Shown here: piece by piece, positions 8,883 to 16,942 of the stretch | Position numbering within the stretch: the stretch's first letter is position 1 | Layout: each line of letters starts with the position of its first letter | NCBI GenBank assembly: GCA_015660865.1 | Contig: JACTUA010000002.1 | Span: forward strand, 1 to 60,547 | Length of the DNA: 60,547 nucleotides | Direction: 5' to 3' | Source of the DNA: Methanomicrobiales archaeon | GTDB taxonomy: Archaea; Halobacteriota; Methanomicrobia; Methanomicrobiales; JACTUA01 | Translations under genes and position numbers: made by a program | The notes under the pieces: model-generated | Database searches by the model: none | The model's input: only the letters and a program-made list of their open reading frames with translations | What the model was told of the DNA's origin: nothing

Positions 8883-9917
8883 TTAAAATAAATATTTTTC
8901 CCTGATGTCCGAGGGCCCCGCCCTTTTTACGAGCGATGCGACCGGATCCCGGCTGAAGGAGAGGTTCGACCCGGCCGGGTCAATGACGAGGAAGCGGGCA
9001 GGTGAGCCCTCCTCGATGCATGCAGGGGAGAGGAAGCACGCGGAACCCCCGATAGCCGAGGATAGGATCACCTTCGGGTTGATCCGGTAGACGGTGCTTG
9101 CAAACGCCATCTCTCCCCACAGGTCAGGCTGGACGAACATGGCATTGTCTGTCCCGAGGAGCACCTTACACCCGAGGTCGAACATCCGTGCGAGGGGTGG
9201 ATGGGCCCGCGATGAAGAGACCCCGAGGATCCAGTTGGAACGGGGACAGACGGCGACGGGGATCCCCCGGTCCGCAATCTCCCGGAGCTGGCCGTCCCCG
9301 GCATGGGTACAGTGGACCAGGAGATCCGGGTCATACCCAAGGGCTCCGTCGATGTCAAGAGGATCCCGTTCCCCTGCATGGAAGGCGACAAGCTTCCCGT
9401 TCCCCCTGGCAGCCGCAACGGCCTTCTCGGTATCGGGGCAGTCACGGATGCTGGAGATGCCGATCCCGTCGGCGATAAATTCACCTCCCTCCCTCCCGAA
9501 GATGACCGGCCGGCACGGGAGGCCTCTCGCCGCTTCGCGGAGGTCCCGGACGCCCTCCTCGCCTCCTTCACGGAAATCCGCGAACCCTGTCGTCCCTGCC
9601 CTCGCCATCACCCCGATGCTCGCGCGCATGGCCGCGAGAAGGACAGGGCGGGGGGTGGTCCGGAGGATTCGGTGCTTCAGACCCCCGGGAGAGGTGACCA
9701 GCCCCTCGAGAGGCCCCGACCATGGGGCTTCCATCCCGACGGTGTCACCGATGTGGGTGTGGGCATTGGAGAGGGCGGGGCAGATCCAGACAGGAGGGGC
9801 GGTGGCGATCTCGGCTATCTCCCGGATCTTTCCCTCCTCCACCGTTATCCTGACGGTTCGGATCTCGAGATCCCTGCCGAGGAGGGCGTGCCCGGCCACC
9901 TCGAAGTTGGTCTGCAT
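8883..9917 (-). CDS. Amidohydrolase (cytosine-deaminase/chlorohydrolase-like)
   Basis: 344 aa. The metal ligands of the superfamily are visible: HTH in the first strand motif (NAHTHIGD), a later His in AFHAGE, HCTHAG, and the Asp of LGTDNAM. This pattern matches the Atz/Trz/MtaD deaminase branch. It is about 70 residues shorter than typical MtaD/DadD proteins. The substrate is likely a purine or other N-heterocycle, which is inference. It is divergent from secG with a 40-bp shared promoter region. Confidence 0.8.
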   Translation of the reverse strand: MQTNFEVAGHALLGRDLEIRTVRITVEEGKIREIAEIATAPPVWICPALSNAHTHIGDTVGMEAPWSGPLEGLVTSPGGLKHRILRTTPRPVLLAAMRASIGVMARAGTTGFADFREGGEEGVRDLREAARGLPCRPVIFGREGGEFIADGIGISSIRDCPDTEKAVAAARGNGKLVAFHAGERDPLDIDGALGYDPDLLVHCTHAGDGQLREIADRGIPVAVCPRSNWILGVSSSRAHPPLARMFDLGCKVLLGTDNAMFVQPDLWGEMAFASTVYRINPKVILSSAIGGSACFLSPACIEEGSPARFLVIDPAGSNLSFSRDPVASLVKRAGPSDIREKYLF

Positions 9918-9926
9918 TCCTGATAC

Positions 9927-9934
9927 CTATTTAT
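9927..9934 (+). promoter_or_regulatory. TATA box of secG (leaderless start)
   Basis: CTATTTAT is centred 27 bp upstream of the secG ATG at 9958, so the transcript should start at or within a few bases of the start codon. Confidence 0.5.
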
Positions 9935-9957
9935 CCTAGTCCGGGTAATAGCTCTCT

Positions 9958-10116
9958 ATGGCAAAAAAGGCAGGTGGCAGGCTCATCTCATCGGCGGGCC
10001 TCGTGAATTACTACGAGAGCACTGACCGGCGTGCCATCCAGATAAATCCCTATGTGGTGGCCATCGTCGCGGCAGCCATCGGGGTGACCATCTTCATCCT
10101 GAATGTCGTCTACTAG
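9958..10116 (+). CDS. secG: Preprotein translocase subunit SecG / Sec61-beta
   Basis: 52 aa. A basic N-terminus (MAKKAGGRLIS) is followed by SAGLVNYYE and a single C-terminal transmembrane helix (VVAIVAAAIGVTIFILNVV). This is the exact architecture of archaeal Sec61-beta, the tail-anchored third subunit of the SecYEG translocon. The ATG is about 27 bp from a TATA box, so the mRNA is probably leaderless. It is short enough to be missed by automated calling. Confidence 0.92.
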   Translation: MAKKAGGRLISSAGLVNYYESTDRRAIQINPYVVAIVAAAIGVTIFILNVVY

Positions 10117-10198
10117 GTGGATCCACTCTCTCTTCCCGGTTTCTTTTCTGGATTTCAGTCCATTTCGGTCAATCCGGGCGAAATCCGCGCTCACAGGA

Positions 10199-10208
10199 AA
10201 GTATATAC
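10199..10208 (+). promoter_or_regulatory. TATA box of the DUF1922 gene
   Basis: AGTATATACC is centred about 28 bp upstream of GTG 10232. This spacing argues for GTG 10232, not the in-frame ATG 10217, as the true leaderless start. Confidence 0.5.
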
Positions 10209-10231
10209 CGCGATACATGGATCTTCCCTGT

Positions 10232-10498
10232 GTGTATATCGTGATCCGCTGCCCGGGCTGCAGCACCTTCACCTATGTGGACCGCTTCCAGCGGCACAAG
10301 CTCTGCCATGTCTGCGGGGAGGTGATCGAGGTCAGGAACGCCCCCGCGTACCTCGAGGTGAAGGACTACACCGATGCAGAAGAGGTGGTGAACCAGCTCC
10401 AGAGTTTCCTCGAGAGAGAGGGCAGGAAGGATCTCTCTGCGTCCGAGCTCCGTATGCTCCGGGCGAAGTACGCCCAGTGGCTCCTTAACCAGACCTGA
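10232..10498 (+). CDS. DUF1922-type zinc-ribbon protein
   Basis: 88 aa. A rubredoxin-like zinc ribbon has two Cys pairs (CPGC near residue 7 and CHVC near residue 26), followed by a helical tail rich in charged residues. Small archaeal DUF1922 proteins begin with a very similar MYIxxRC sequence, which supports GTG 10232 (VYIVIRC). The longer reading from ATG 10217 or 10103 would add residues upstream of the predicted transcription start. The function of the family is unknown. It converges on the next small zinc-finger gene with its stop 1 bp away. Confidence 0.75.
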   Translation: MYIVIRCPGCSTFTYVDRFQRHKLCHVCGEVIEVRNAPAYLEVKDYTDAEEVVNQLQSFLEREGRKDLSASELRMLRAKYAQWLLNQT

Positions 10499-10648
10499 TC
10501 ACCACGGCCTTCCGCAGCCGGGACAGATGGTGGTGATCCTCCTCCCGCACTTCGGGCAGTAGAGGCCGATCCGCTCGTCGTGGGTGAGAGGAAGCCTGCA
10601 GTTCTTGCAGTGAAAGTTGGCCTCGTAACCGCAGCTGTGCCGAAGCAT
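10499..10648 (-). CDS. Small zinc-ribbon protein (49 aa)
   Basis: A 49-residue ORF contains seven cysteines, arranged as C6, C14xxC17, C31xxC34 and C42xxC45 with flanking His, in two or three zinc knuckles (CKNC, CPKC, CPGC). No family name can be given. Such rubredoxin-like miniproteins are common in methanogens and often bind nucleic acids or proteins, which is inference. It ends directly against the stop of the convergent DUF1922 gene. Confidence 0.65.
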   Translation of the reverse strand: MLRHSCGYEANFHCKNCRLPLTHDERIGLYCPKCGRRITTICPGCGRPW

Positions 10649-10790
10649 TGTTATCAAGGGTATCCCGGCCCGTGTTTATAAAGGAATCCCAGAAAACCCA
10701 GCCCGGAGCCCAATCAGGAGAGATAAAACCCCTATTCCTGGACTTCCCAAACCTTCCGATCCCCTGTCAGAAGGCCTGGATCTCGCGGGT

Positions 10791-10800
10791 TACTTTATAC
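10791..10800 (+). promoter_or_regulatory. TATA box of the PerM-like gene
   Basis: TACTTTATAC is centred about 32 bp upstream of ATG 10828, giving a predicted leader of only a few bases. Confidence 0.45.
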
Positions 10801-10827
10801 TCGCGCGATAAACTCTCCTAGAGAGCT

Positions 10828-11850
10828 ATGGAGGGCCCGGGGCGAAAGAAGATCCTTGCTGTGCTGCTTCTCATCGCAGCTGCGGTCATCCTCGCCGGCC
10901 TCTGGCAGTGGATCGATACCATCCCCCTCGGGATCGCCGTCGCCGTAGTGCTCGCACCCCTCCAGCGCCGGATCTCCCTGGGTGTTCCCGAATGGCTCTC
11001 GGCGGGGTTCATCACCTTCATCCTCCTCTTCTTCACGGTCGTGGGTATCCTCTTCACGGTCACCGTGATGCAGGAGAACTTTGCCACGAACAAGGAGTTC
11101 CTCGGGAAAGCCGCGAACGGGATCGAGATCCTCACCCCCCAGTTCGCGAGCCTCGGCATCCCCAGGGAGGCGATCGGGGAGACAACGGCGAGGATCCAGG
11201 GGATCGTGCAGGCGGTAGAGAACTTCTGGTCAGGGCTCACCCCCACCGTCGCAATCCTGAACGTGAGGGTCCTCCTCTTCCTCTTCTCCCTCTTCCTCTC
11301 CCTCTGGGAAGGCGACCGGACCCTTCGGGGAATCCTGATCCGGACCCCAAAGGAATGGATGGGAGCCTACCACCGCCTCGCCACGGTCTCGGTGGACACC
11401 TTCCACTCGGTCCTCGTGGTCCACCTCCTCATCGTCGCACTCACCTTCGGCCTCTCCCTCCCGTTCTACTGGATCCTCGGGTACGGCCATGTCCTCTACC
11501 TCTCCCTCGCGACAGCCATCTGCGAGCTGGTGCCTGTCCTCGGGGCCTCTATCCCCATGGTGATCCTCCTCCTGTACTCCTTTGCCATTGGAGATCTGAG
11601 GGGGTTCTTCCTCGTCTTCTTCATCGGGTACCTGGTGGTTGCCCTCCTTCCCGAGCTGTCTGTGCGGCCCATCCTCATGGGGCGGAGGATGCACATCTCG
11701 CCCTACCTCATGTTCTTCGGTTTCCTCGGGGGGATCTTCGTCCTGGGAATCTCGGGCTTCCTCCTCGGCCCGCTCGCCCTTGCCCTCGCCGCATCATGGT
11801 ACAGGCTCCGGAAGGTGCGGGAGGCGGGTTCATCAGGAAACCTCCCGTAA
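10828..11850 (+). CDS. AI-2E/PerM-family membrane transporter
   Basis: 340 aa with about eight membrane segments in the PerM arrangement: two N-terminal helices, an extracytoplasmic helical domain (residues about 80-140), and a C-terminal block of helices. The block includes the family region ELVPVLGASIPM and the tail LLGPLALALAASWYRL. The family includes AI-2 exporters and Na+/H+ antiporters; the substrate in archaea is unknown. Confidence 0.8.
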   Translation: MEGPGRKKILAVLLLIAAAVILAGLWQWIDTIPLGIAVAVVLAPLQRRISLGVPEWLSAGFITFILLFFTVVGILFTVTVMQENFATNKEFLGKAANGIEILTPQFASLGIPREAIGETTARIQGIVQAVENFWSGLTPTVAILNVRVLLFLFSLFLSLWEGDRTLRGILIRTPKEWMGAYHRLATVSVDTFHSVLVVHLLIVALTFGLSLPFYWILGYGHVLYLSLATAICELVPVLGASIPMVILLLYSFAIGDLRGFFLVFFIGYLVVALLPELSVRPILMGRRMHISPYLMFFGFLGGIFVLGISGFLLGPLALALAASWYRLRKVREAGSSGNLP

Positions 11851-12021
11851 CCCGACGCGGTAGCCGCCGTCAGGAAGGGCTTTATGGAGTCCTGGGGCAT
11901 TTGCTCGTGCGGTGGAAATGGCCCCAAAGGAGGTAGATGCGGACTTTGATGAGGAACCCGGTGGCGATAGAGTGGAGTAGAGGCGGCATTTTTTACCTAC
12001 GCTTTTCGGGAGTGATGATGA

Positions 12022-12032
12022 AATTATAATAT
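12022..12032 (+). promoter_or_regulatory. TATA box of the 57-aa membrane protein gene
   Basis: AATTATAATAT is centred 26-27 bp upstream of ATG 12054, the spacing of a leaderless archaeal transcript. This is the main support for the small ORF. Confidence 0.5.
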
Positions 12033-12053
12033 AATGAGAGAGAAGAGATTTCT

Positions 12054-12227
12054 ATGAACATTCCTATCTGGATATCGGTATCAATTTGTTTTATATTGAT
12101 TATTCTTGTATTGATTGCTTTATCCACTCCTGTTGGAATATTATTGATTACAGGAATAATGGGCATCGCAATTAGCATTGCAATATATTTAATGACGATG
12201 GGGGGGACGAGTGAAGGACAAAAGTAA
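12054..12227 (+). CDS. Small two-helix membrane protein
   Basis: 57 aa, almost all hydrophobic. Helix 1 is IWISVSICFILIILVLIAL, a TPVG turn follows, helix 2 is about residues 31-48, and there is a short polar tail (GGTSEGQK). The start sits at leaderless distance from a TATA box, and AGAGAAGAG also lies just upstream. Base composition is clearly more AT-rich than the neighbours, suggesting recent acquisition or relaxed selection. Function unknown. Confidence 0.55.
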   Translation: MNIPIWISVSICFILIILVLIALSTPVGILLITGIMGIAISIAIYLMTMGGTSEGQK

Positions 12228-12235
12228 GGAGGACT

Positions 12236-12424
12236 TTCTGACCTTGTGCTTCACTTCTTGGTTACGCTTGGGCTGAACCTCCTGGGTTTTCAAATACAGG
12301 TCTCTTGGATTGATGCCCATTTTCTATAATATGTCATATTCTTTCGAGCCTATCTCTTTGAGGAAATACCTTCGTCCTTCTGGGTCTTCTCTCTTCCACG
12401 AAAGTATTTCATTGCGTGTGCCCA
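12236..12424 (-). pseudogene. Decayed ORF remnant
   Basis: On the reverse strand a protein-like reading frame starts at ATG 12424 (MGTRNEILSWKRED), runs to DIL, meets one TAG near 12323, and continues in the same frame with coding-like composition (KMGINPRDLYLKT) to about 12236. The family is not recognised. Its place next to a truncated tRNA copy suggests a remnant of an integrated element, which is inference. Confidence 0.3.
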
Positions 12425-12494
12425 TATCGTTTGTGGGCAAATCGGGTTGCGCGACCGCAGCGCAACTACCAAAATGCTCCGATCTACAAACAGA

Positions 12495-12535
12495 GCGAGG
12501 GTTGCCAAGCCTGGCCAAAGGCGATGGATTTAGGG
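12495..12535 (+). pseudogene. Truncated tRNA-Leu copy (5' half)
   Basis: These 41 bases match the first 41 bases of the intact tRNA-Leu at 12616 with only four substitutions: acceptor 5' strand, D-arm and anticodon loop with TAG. The similarity then collapses and no matching anticodon 3' stem, T-arm or acceptor 3' strand follows. It therefore cannot fold as a tRNA. It lies 121 bp upstream in the same orientation. Confidence 0.7.
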
Positions 12536-12615
12536 TTTAATTCGAGAAATCGCGTTAAACCTCTTTCCTGCCTTTTCCGGGCATGGATCTCGCGCAGTTA
12601 ATTAAGAATGAGAGA

Positions 12616-12700
12616 GCGGGGGTTGCCAAGCTTGGCCAAAGGCGACGGGTTTAGGGCCCGTTCCCGAAGGGGTTCGTGAGTTCAAATCTCACCCCCCGCA
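12616..12700 (+). tRNA. tRNA-Leu (anticodon UAG)
   Basis: 85 nt cloverleaf. The acceptor GCGGGGG (12616-12622) pairs with CCCCCGC (12693-12699), with discriminator A12700. The anticodon stem ACGGG/CCCGT encloses the loop TTTAGGG, giving anticodon UAG (reads CUA). A class II variable arm (TCCCGAAGGGG) is present. The T-arm is GTGAG-TTCAAAT-CTCAC. CCA is not encoded. Class II shape and anticodon both fit leucine. Confidence 0.95.
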
Positions 12701-12709
12701 TCAATTCTT

Positions 12710-12832
12710 TTAAGGCGATTCCGAGGGAAACACCGCATAGCAATATCGGCATTCCCAGATCTCCGGATCCTCCCGGGGCGAGGTGAGGGCCGACCCGCAG
12801 GCAGGGCAGCGGACCAGGGGATCGGCTCTCAT
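12710..12832 (-). CDS. 40-aa zinc-ribbon miniprotein
   Basis: 40 aa from ATG 12832, with two CxxC pairs (CPAC at 9-12 and CRYC at 27-30), likely one zinc site. The frame is open further upstream, but the part beyond 12832 lies close to the TATA-like element at about 12907-12920 and looks non-coding. A degraded second copy lies at 14011-14096. Function unknown. Confidence 0.5.
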   Translation of the reverse strand: MRADPLVRCPACGSALTSPREDPEIWECRYCYAVFPSESP

Positions 12833-12987
12833 GAGAAGAGGGAGGATATCAGGGCATGTCAGGGTTGAGTTAGGAGAGGGTGAAAGTCGTTGTAGCCATC
12901 TGAGGTATATTATAAGGATTGCAGCAAACACCAACTGTATGTATTAGGGGAATCCAAGTGCTTTTTCGGCGAAGGAAAATATTTCGT

Positions 12988-12997
12988 CTATAAATTA
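12988..12997 (+). promoter_or_regulatory. TATA box of the lipoprotein gene
   Basis: CTATAAATTA is centred 28 bp upstream of ATG 13021, which predicts a leaderless or nearly leaderless mRNA. Confidence 0.5.
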
Positions 12998-13020
12998 AAA
13001 GTATCCATCACTGATGGAAT

Positions 13021-13824
13021 ATGGCGAAGAAATTCAGTTTGATTCTTATCGTTCTTTTAGCACTCTCCCTTTGCTTTTTATGCGGCTGCTATACAAGAGC
13101 TCTCTCGAAAGTAACCCCGAGTCCTACAACCATACCCGCAACGGCCGCCACTCCGATAATAACACCTGAGCCAGTTATCACCCCTACACAGGAGCCGACC
13201 CCCACTATATCATCCGCGGCATATCTCCATTCAACCGGGGGGTATTACATGAATGAATGGTATAATCTCTCCCGAGTATCAAGGGATTTGAAAACGGCGA
13301 TATTGGTCCATATAACTACATACCGTTACCAGTTCCGGGATTCTTATAGATATTGGGATACCGTTGCTCAACAATGGCTATGGGTTGATCCCCCTCAGGG
13401 TTACAAGTTCCTTTTTGTCTTTGTGAATACCTGGATGGATGACTCGGCCCGGAACTCCAGCAACCCGATCGATGGTTACGATTATACCCACTTCACCCTC
13501 CAATATAATGGAGCGTTAATCCCGGGAACAGTTGATCTCCATCATATCAATGAGCTTCAGGCATACTCAAATCTCTTTAAGACTGGATATGTGGTTCCCT
13601 TTGGATATCAATGGGAAACGAACCCGTTTTCATATAAACGAGTATTAAACCCACTCCCCAGTCTAGAGCCGGGAAGAGGTAACTCATGGGATGGATACAT
13701 TATATATGTGGTTCCAAAGGATACGAAACCGGACGATTTAAAGGTCGTTGGCAATTTCGAGGGGATGGGATCCGCTTATTGGATCTTTCAAGGTGGGGAT
13801 TCCTTCTCTATTACTGGACTTTGA
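13021..13824 (+). CDS. Putative secreted lipoprotein
   Basis: 267 aa. A signal peptide with a lipobox-like LCGC (Cys22-Cys24) is followed by a Thr/Pro-rich stalk (residues 32-66) that probably lifts the domain off the membrane. The remaining ~200 residues are rich in Tyr and Trp and probably form a beta-sandwich. Similar stalked proteins are common in Methanomicrobiales, but this domain is not recognised. Base composition is more AT-rich than the core genes. The gene lies between two copies of a small zinc-ribbon gene, one broken. Confidence 0.65.
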   Translation: MAKKFSLILIVLLALSLCFLCGCYTRALSKVTPSPTTIPATAATPIITPEPVITPTQEPTPTISSAAYLHSTGGYYMNEWYNLSRVSRDLKTAILVHITTYRYQFRDSYRYWDTVAQQWLWVDPPQGYKFLFVFVNTWMDDSARNSSNPIDGYDYTHFTLQYNGALIPGTVDLHHINELQAYSNLFKTGYVVPFGYQWETNPFSYKRVLNPLPSLEPGRGNSWDGYIIYVVPKDTKPDDLKVVGNFEGMGSAYWIFQGGDSFSITGL

Positions 13825-14010
13825 ATAGGAGGATTGGATAAAACTATATAACCCCCATGAAGTTTCCCTGATAGTTGTTATTGTTAACAGGCCTGCACAA
13901 GGCAGAGAAATACAACAGAACAGAGAAGGATTAAAATAAGCTTTTTCATATTCTTCACTTACTTTGGAATTCTCTCTATAAACAATAAAACTTTATGTCA
14001 TCTATTTTGA

Positions 14011-14096
14011 GAATCCCGACCGAAAAAACTGCATAACAATATCGGCATTCCCACATCACCGAGTCCTACTAAGGTGAAGTGAGGGCTGACCCGCAG
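14011..14096 (-). pseudogene. Degraded copy of the 40-aa zinc-ribbon gene
   Basis: Reverse-strand sequence matches the gene at 12710-12832 over the second half. CGSALTSP is retained, then two consecutive TAG stops, then WECRYCYAVF is retained. The two stops and a changed tail show it is non-functional. It is a direct-orientation duplicate about 1.3 kb from the intact copy. Confidence 0.7.
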
Positions 14097-14143
14097 ATGG
14101 ACTATTTTGGAAGCGTAATACTCTTCCCCGGATCGGGATAGCC

Positions 14144-14153
14144 GTATATATTC
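14144..14153 (+). promoter_or_regulatory. TATA box of the nitrogenase-like operon
   Basis: GTATATATTC is centred about 34 bp upstream of ATG 14182, predicting a leader of about 8 nt. It is the only clear promoter before the D-K-H gene cluster, so all genes to 17878 are probably one transcript. Confidence 0.5.
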
Positions 14154-14181
14154 CCTGCACGAATGGAAGATCGGGCAGATC

Positions 14182-15603
14182 ATGGAGAAGGATATCGTCG
14201 TTTTTCACGGGAGCCTGCAGCAACTGCTGGAGAAGGTCGAGACCGGGGAGATGATCCCCAGGCTCCAGGCCTCCCACGCTCCCATGTGCAAGTTCTTCAC
14301 CGCCTACTATGTCATAAGCGGCATACGGCACGTCGTACCCCTGGTGCATGGTCCCACCGGGTGTCCCCTGTACATGTCCGATTTCGTGAGGACAAGGGAG
14401 TGCTGTGAGATCCGGGGAGTGCCCCTCGAACCCACCGCCTGCACCGCCCTCGACGAGAGCCATGTCATCTACGGGGGCGAAGGGAAGCTCCTGGAGGCGG
14501 TGAAGGAGGCGTACACAAAGTACCACCCCGACCTCATCGTCATCCTCTCCTGCTGCTGCTCGGGGATCATCGGGGACGATGTCGAGAGCATCGCACGCGA
14601 GGCAGAGAAACTGGTCGGGTGCAGGGTGCTCGCACTCAGGAGCGAGGGTTTCGGCGGCGATTTCCGCAGCGGCTACGAGGACGCCTTCAGGCTCATCATG
14701 GATCTGATGGAACCCCCGAAGGAGAAGAGGAAGGGGACCGTGAACATCCTCGGGGCACGATGGGGCCCCACCACCACCGAGTTCGATATGGACCTGGATG
14801 AGATCGAACGGCTCCTCGGCGAGGTGGGAATCAAGATAAACGCCGTGATCGCGGGGGGCTGCACGGTCGAGGAGCTGAGACGGGCCCGGGAGGTCGAGCT
14901 GAACGCATCATGGTGCTACGACTGGGGGCAGAAGCTGGGCGATATGATGGAGGAGCGGTTCGGCATCCCGTACAGCAAGACAGGGCAGCCCTACGGGCTC
15001 GAAGCAACAAAGGAATGGCTCCTGGGGGTTGCATCACCTCTCGGCATGGAGAAGGAGGCGCTGGAGGTGATCGAGCGGGAGACCCGTGAGGTACTTCCGG
15101 ACCTTGCCTACCTGAAACAGGCCCTCGAGGGGAAGACCGCGATCATCGAGATCACGGAGTTTCCCGGACCGATCCGGGCCCTCTCCCTGGCCCGGATGGC
15201 AGAGGAGTTCGGTGCCCACCCCATCGTGATCAACATTCACCCGTACACCATCAAGGAGAGGATGCCCAGCATCAAGTTCCTCCTCGAGACCGGTGTCAAC
15301 CCCGAGATCATCCTGACCAGGGGGCTCTTCCGCCTGGGGTCCTTCCGCTCATCGAAAGAAACAGAGGATGAGCTGGAGGCGATAGTGGGACAATACGATG
15401 ATGTGATCTTCTTCGGGAACTCTGCCCGGTATCCTCCCTGCCCGGTCGTGAACCTGACGCTCATGAATCCGGCGTTCCAGCCCCAGTACGGGTTCAGGGG
15501 AATCAGGAATATCGCTGCACTGGTCAGGCAGGCTCTCGAGAAGAAGGACCTCCCGCGTTCCCGGCTGCTCAGGGGGATGCTCTATGGAACCCGTACAAAG
15601 TGA
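14182..15603 (+). CDS. Nitrogenase component 1-like protein, D-type subunit
   Basis: 473 aa, NifD/E/N/K superfamily. Compared from memory with NifD, the three P-cluster-type cysteines are present: C36 (APMCKFF), C61 (HGPTGC) and C125 in SCCCSGIIGDD. A Cys at 245 (LNASWCYDWGQKL) falls where the FeMo-cofactor ligand Cys275 lies. The position of the cofactor His442 is Tyr (PQYGFRG), and the region of catalytic His195 lacks a His. It should therefore bind a bridging Fe-S cluster and possibly a complex cofactor, but is unlikely to be a standard N2 reductase. It overlaps the next gene by 20 bp. Confidence 0.85.
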   Translation: MEKDIVVFHGSLQQLLEKVETGEMIPRLQASHAPMCKFFTAYYVISGIRHVVPLVHGPTGCPLYMSDFVRTRECCEIRGVPLEPTACTALDESHVIYGGEGKLLEAVKEAYTKYHPDLIVILSCCCSGIIGDDVESIAREAEKLVGCRVLALRSEGFGGDFRSGYEDAFRLIMDLMEPPKEKRKGTVNILGARWGPTTTEFDMDLDEIERLLGEVGIKINAVIAGGCTVEELRRAREVELNASWCYDWGQKLGDMMEERFGIPYSKTGQPYGLEATKEWLLGVASPLGMEKEALEVIERETREVLPDLAYLKQALEGKTAIIEITEFPGPIRALSLARMAEEFGAHPIVINIHPYTIKERMPSIKFLLETGVNPEIILTRGLFRLGSFRSSKETEDELEAIVGQYDDVIFFGNSARYPPCPVVNLTLMNPAFQPQYGFRGIRNIAALVRQALEKKDLPRSRLLRGMLYGTRTK

Positions 15604-16942
15604 AAGGCCGGCCGGGGCGGATTACGGGAAGCTGGATAAGTGTACCGATCCCTACCTCCGGTGCGCCTTCAACGGGGCCGCCCAGACCGCCCTCGGGGTC
15701 TCCGGCTCCGCTCTGCTCGCCCATTCTCCCCAGGGATGCGAGTATCTCGTGAACAATGCCTTCGCCTGGCAGGAGTGCGACTACATGGAGACGATGACGC
15801 TCTGTACCAAGCTGTGCGTGGACGAGATCGTGCATGGCGGCGAGGATCTCCTTACCCGGACGATCCGTGAGGCAAAGGATCTCCCCATTACCGCCCTGTT
15901 CGTGCTCAGCGCGTGCGGCCCCGAGATCGTTGGCGATGACATCGTTGCGGTCTGCGAGACCCTGCAGCCCGAGGTGAAGTTCAGACTCGTCCCCATCGAA
16001 TGTGCCGGTTTCAGGGGGTCGCAGTATGACGGAATCGATATCGCCCTTGACGTGATGCTCAGGCGTCTCGTGAAAGAGGGGAACGAGAAGATCCCCGGCT
16101 CGGTATGCCTCATCGCCCCCCATGCCAATGCCAACCCGACGTGGATGGCAGACCTGGAATGGGTGAAACAGACCCTCTCCCGGATGGGGGTGCAGGTGGT
16201 TGCGACGCTCACGCATAAGACTCCCCTCGCCGAGATTGGGAACGTATCCTCTGCCGAGGGATCCCTCCTGTTGAGCCACGATGCCGGGCAGAAGGCGGCG
16301 GATTATCTCTCGGCCACCTGGGGCAGCGAGCAGATCTGCAAGGGGATACCCCTCCCGATAGGTATGACCAACACAGAACGGTGGTTGACGAGGCTGGGTG
16401 AGAGGTTTGACAAGCGGAAAGAAGCTGAGAAGATGGTCTCGGAAGGTGAGAGGATGGTGACGACGACATGCCGGCGCAAATGGCCCATGGCGCGGTTCTT
16501 CTTCCGGACCCCCGCGGCAATCGTTGCCGATGCAACGATCGGGATCCCCCTCGTCCGGTTTGTTACCGAGGAGATGGAGATGACGCCGGAGCTCGTGGCC
16601 CTGTACTCCTCCCATCGCCCGGCCCGCGAACTCCTCGAGGGGGAACTCTCCGATCTAGGGCTCAACCCGAAGGTCGTGTACGGCACCGATGTTTACAGGA
16701 CGAGGAAGAGTATCGGGGAGGTAAGGCCGAAGGTCGTCTTCGGGAGCACCATCGAACGGCATGCGAGCGAGGGTCTGGGGGTATCGTATGTTGTCGAGCT
16801 GGTGAGGATGATGCGCCAGTTCAGGTTCATCAACCGTGAATACTTCGGGTATACCGGGATCCTGAACCTCTTCGAGGCCGTCCAGAATGAGTGGATAATG
16901 CGGTGGCGGTCAAAGGAGAAAAGGTACGAGGCGAAGTGGTGA
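15584..16942 (+). CDS. Nitrogenase component 1-like protein, K-type subunit
   Basis: 452 aa. It keeps three cysteines at the NifK P-cluster positions: C27 (LRCAFNGA), C52 (SPQGC) and C111 (SACGPEIVGDD). The C-terminus FGYTGILNLFEAV matches the NifK/AnfK-type ending and is followed by a basic tail. The start has AGGGGGA upstream and lies inside the D-type gene, so the two are probably coupled and form a heterotetramer. With the D-type protein this gives all six bridging-cluster cysteines. The substrate is unknown; no NifE, NifN or NifB gene is in the window. Confidence 0.85.
   Translation: MEPVQSERPAGADYGKLDKCTDPYLRCAFNGAAQTALGVSGSALLAHSPQGCEYLVNNAFAWQECDYMETMTLCTKLCVDEIVHGGEDLLTRTIREAKDLPITALFVLSACGPEIVGDDIVAVCETLQPEVKFRLVPIECAGFRGSQYDGIDIALDVMLRRLVKEGNEKIPGSVCLIAPHANANPTWMADLEWVKQTLSRMGVQVVATLTHKTPLAEIGNVSSAEGSLLLSHDAGQKAADYLSATWGSEQICKGIPLPIGMTNTERWLTRLGERFDKRKEAEKMVSEGERMVTTTCRRKWPMARFFFRTPAAIVADATIGIPLVRFVTEEMEMTPELVALYSSHRPARELLEGELSDLGLNPKVVYGTDVYRTRKSIGEVRPKVVFGSTIERHASEGLGVSYVVELVRMMRQFRFINREYFGYTGILNLFEAVQNEWIMRWRSKEKRYEAKW

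Noticed and set aside
11993-12178. 61-codon reverse ORF over the small membrane protein
   Set aside because: It is antisense to an ORF with a well-placed promoter; its Ile-rich composition is a shadow.
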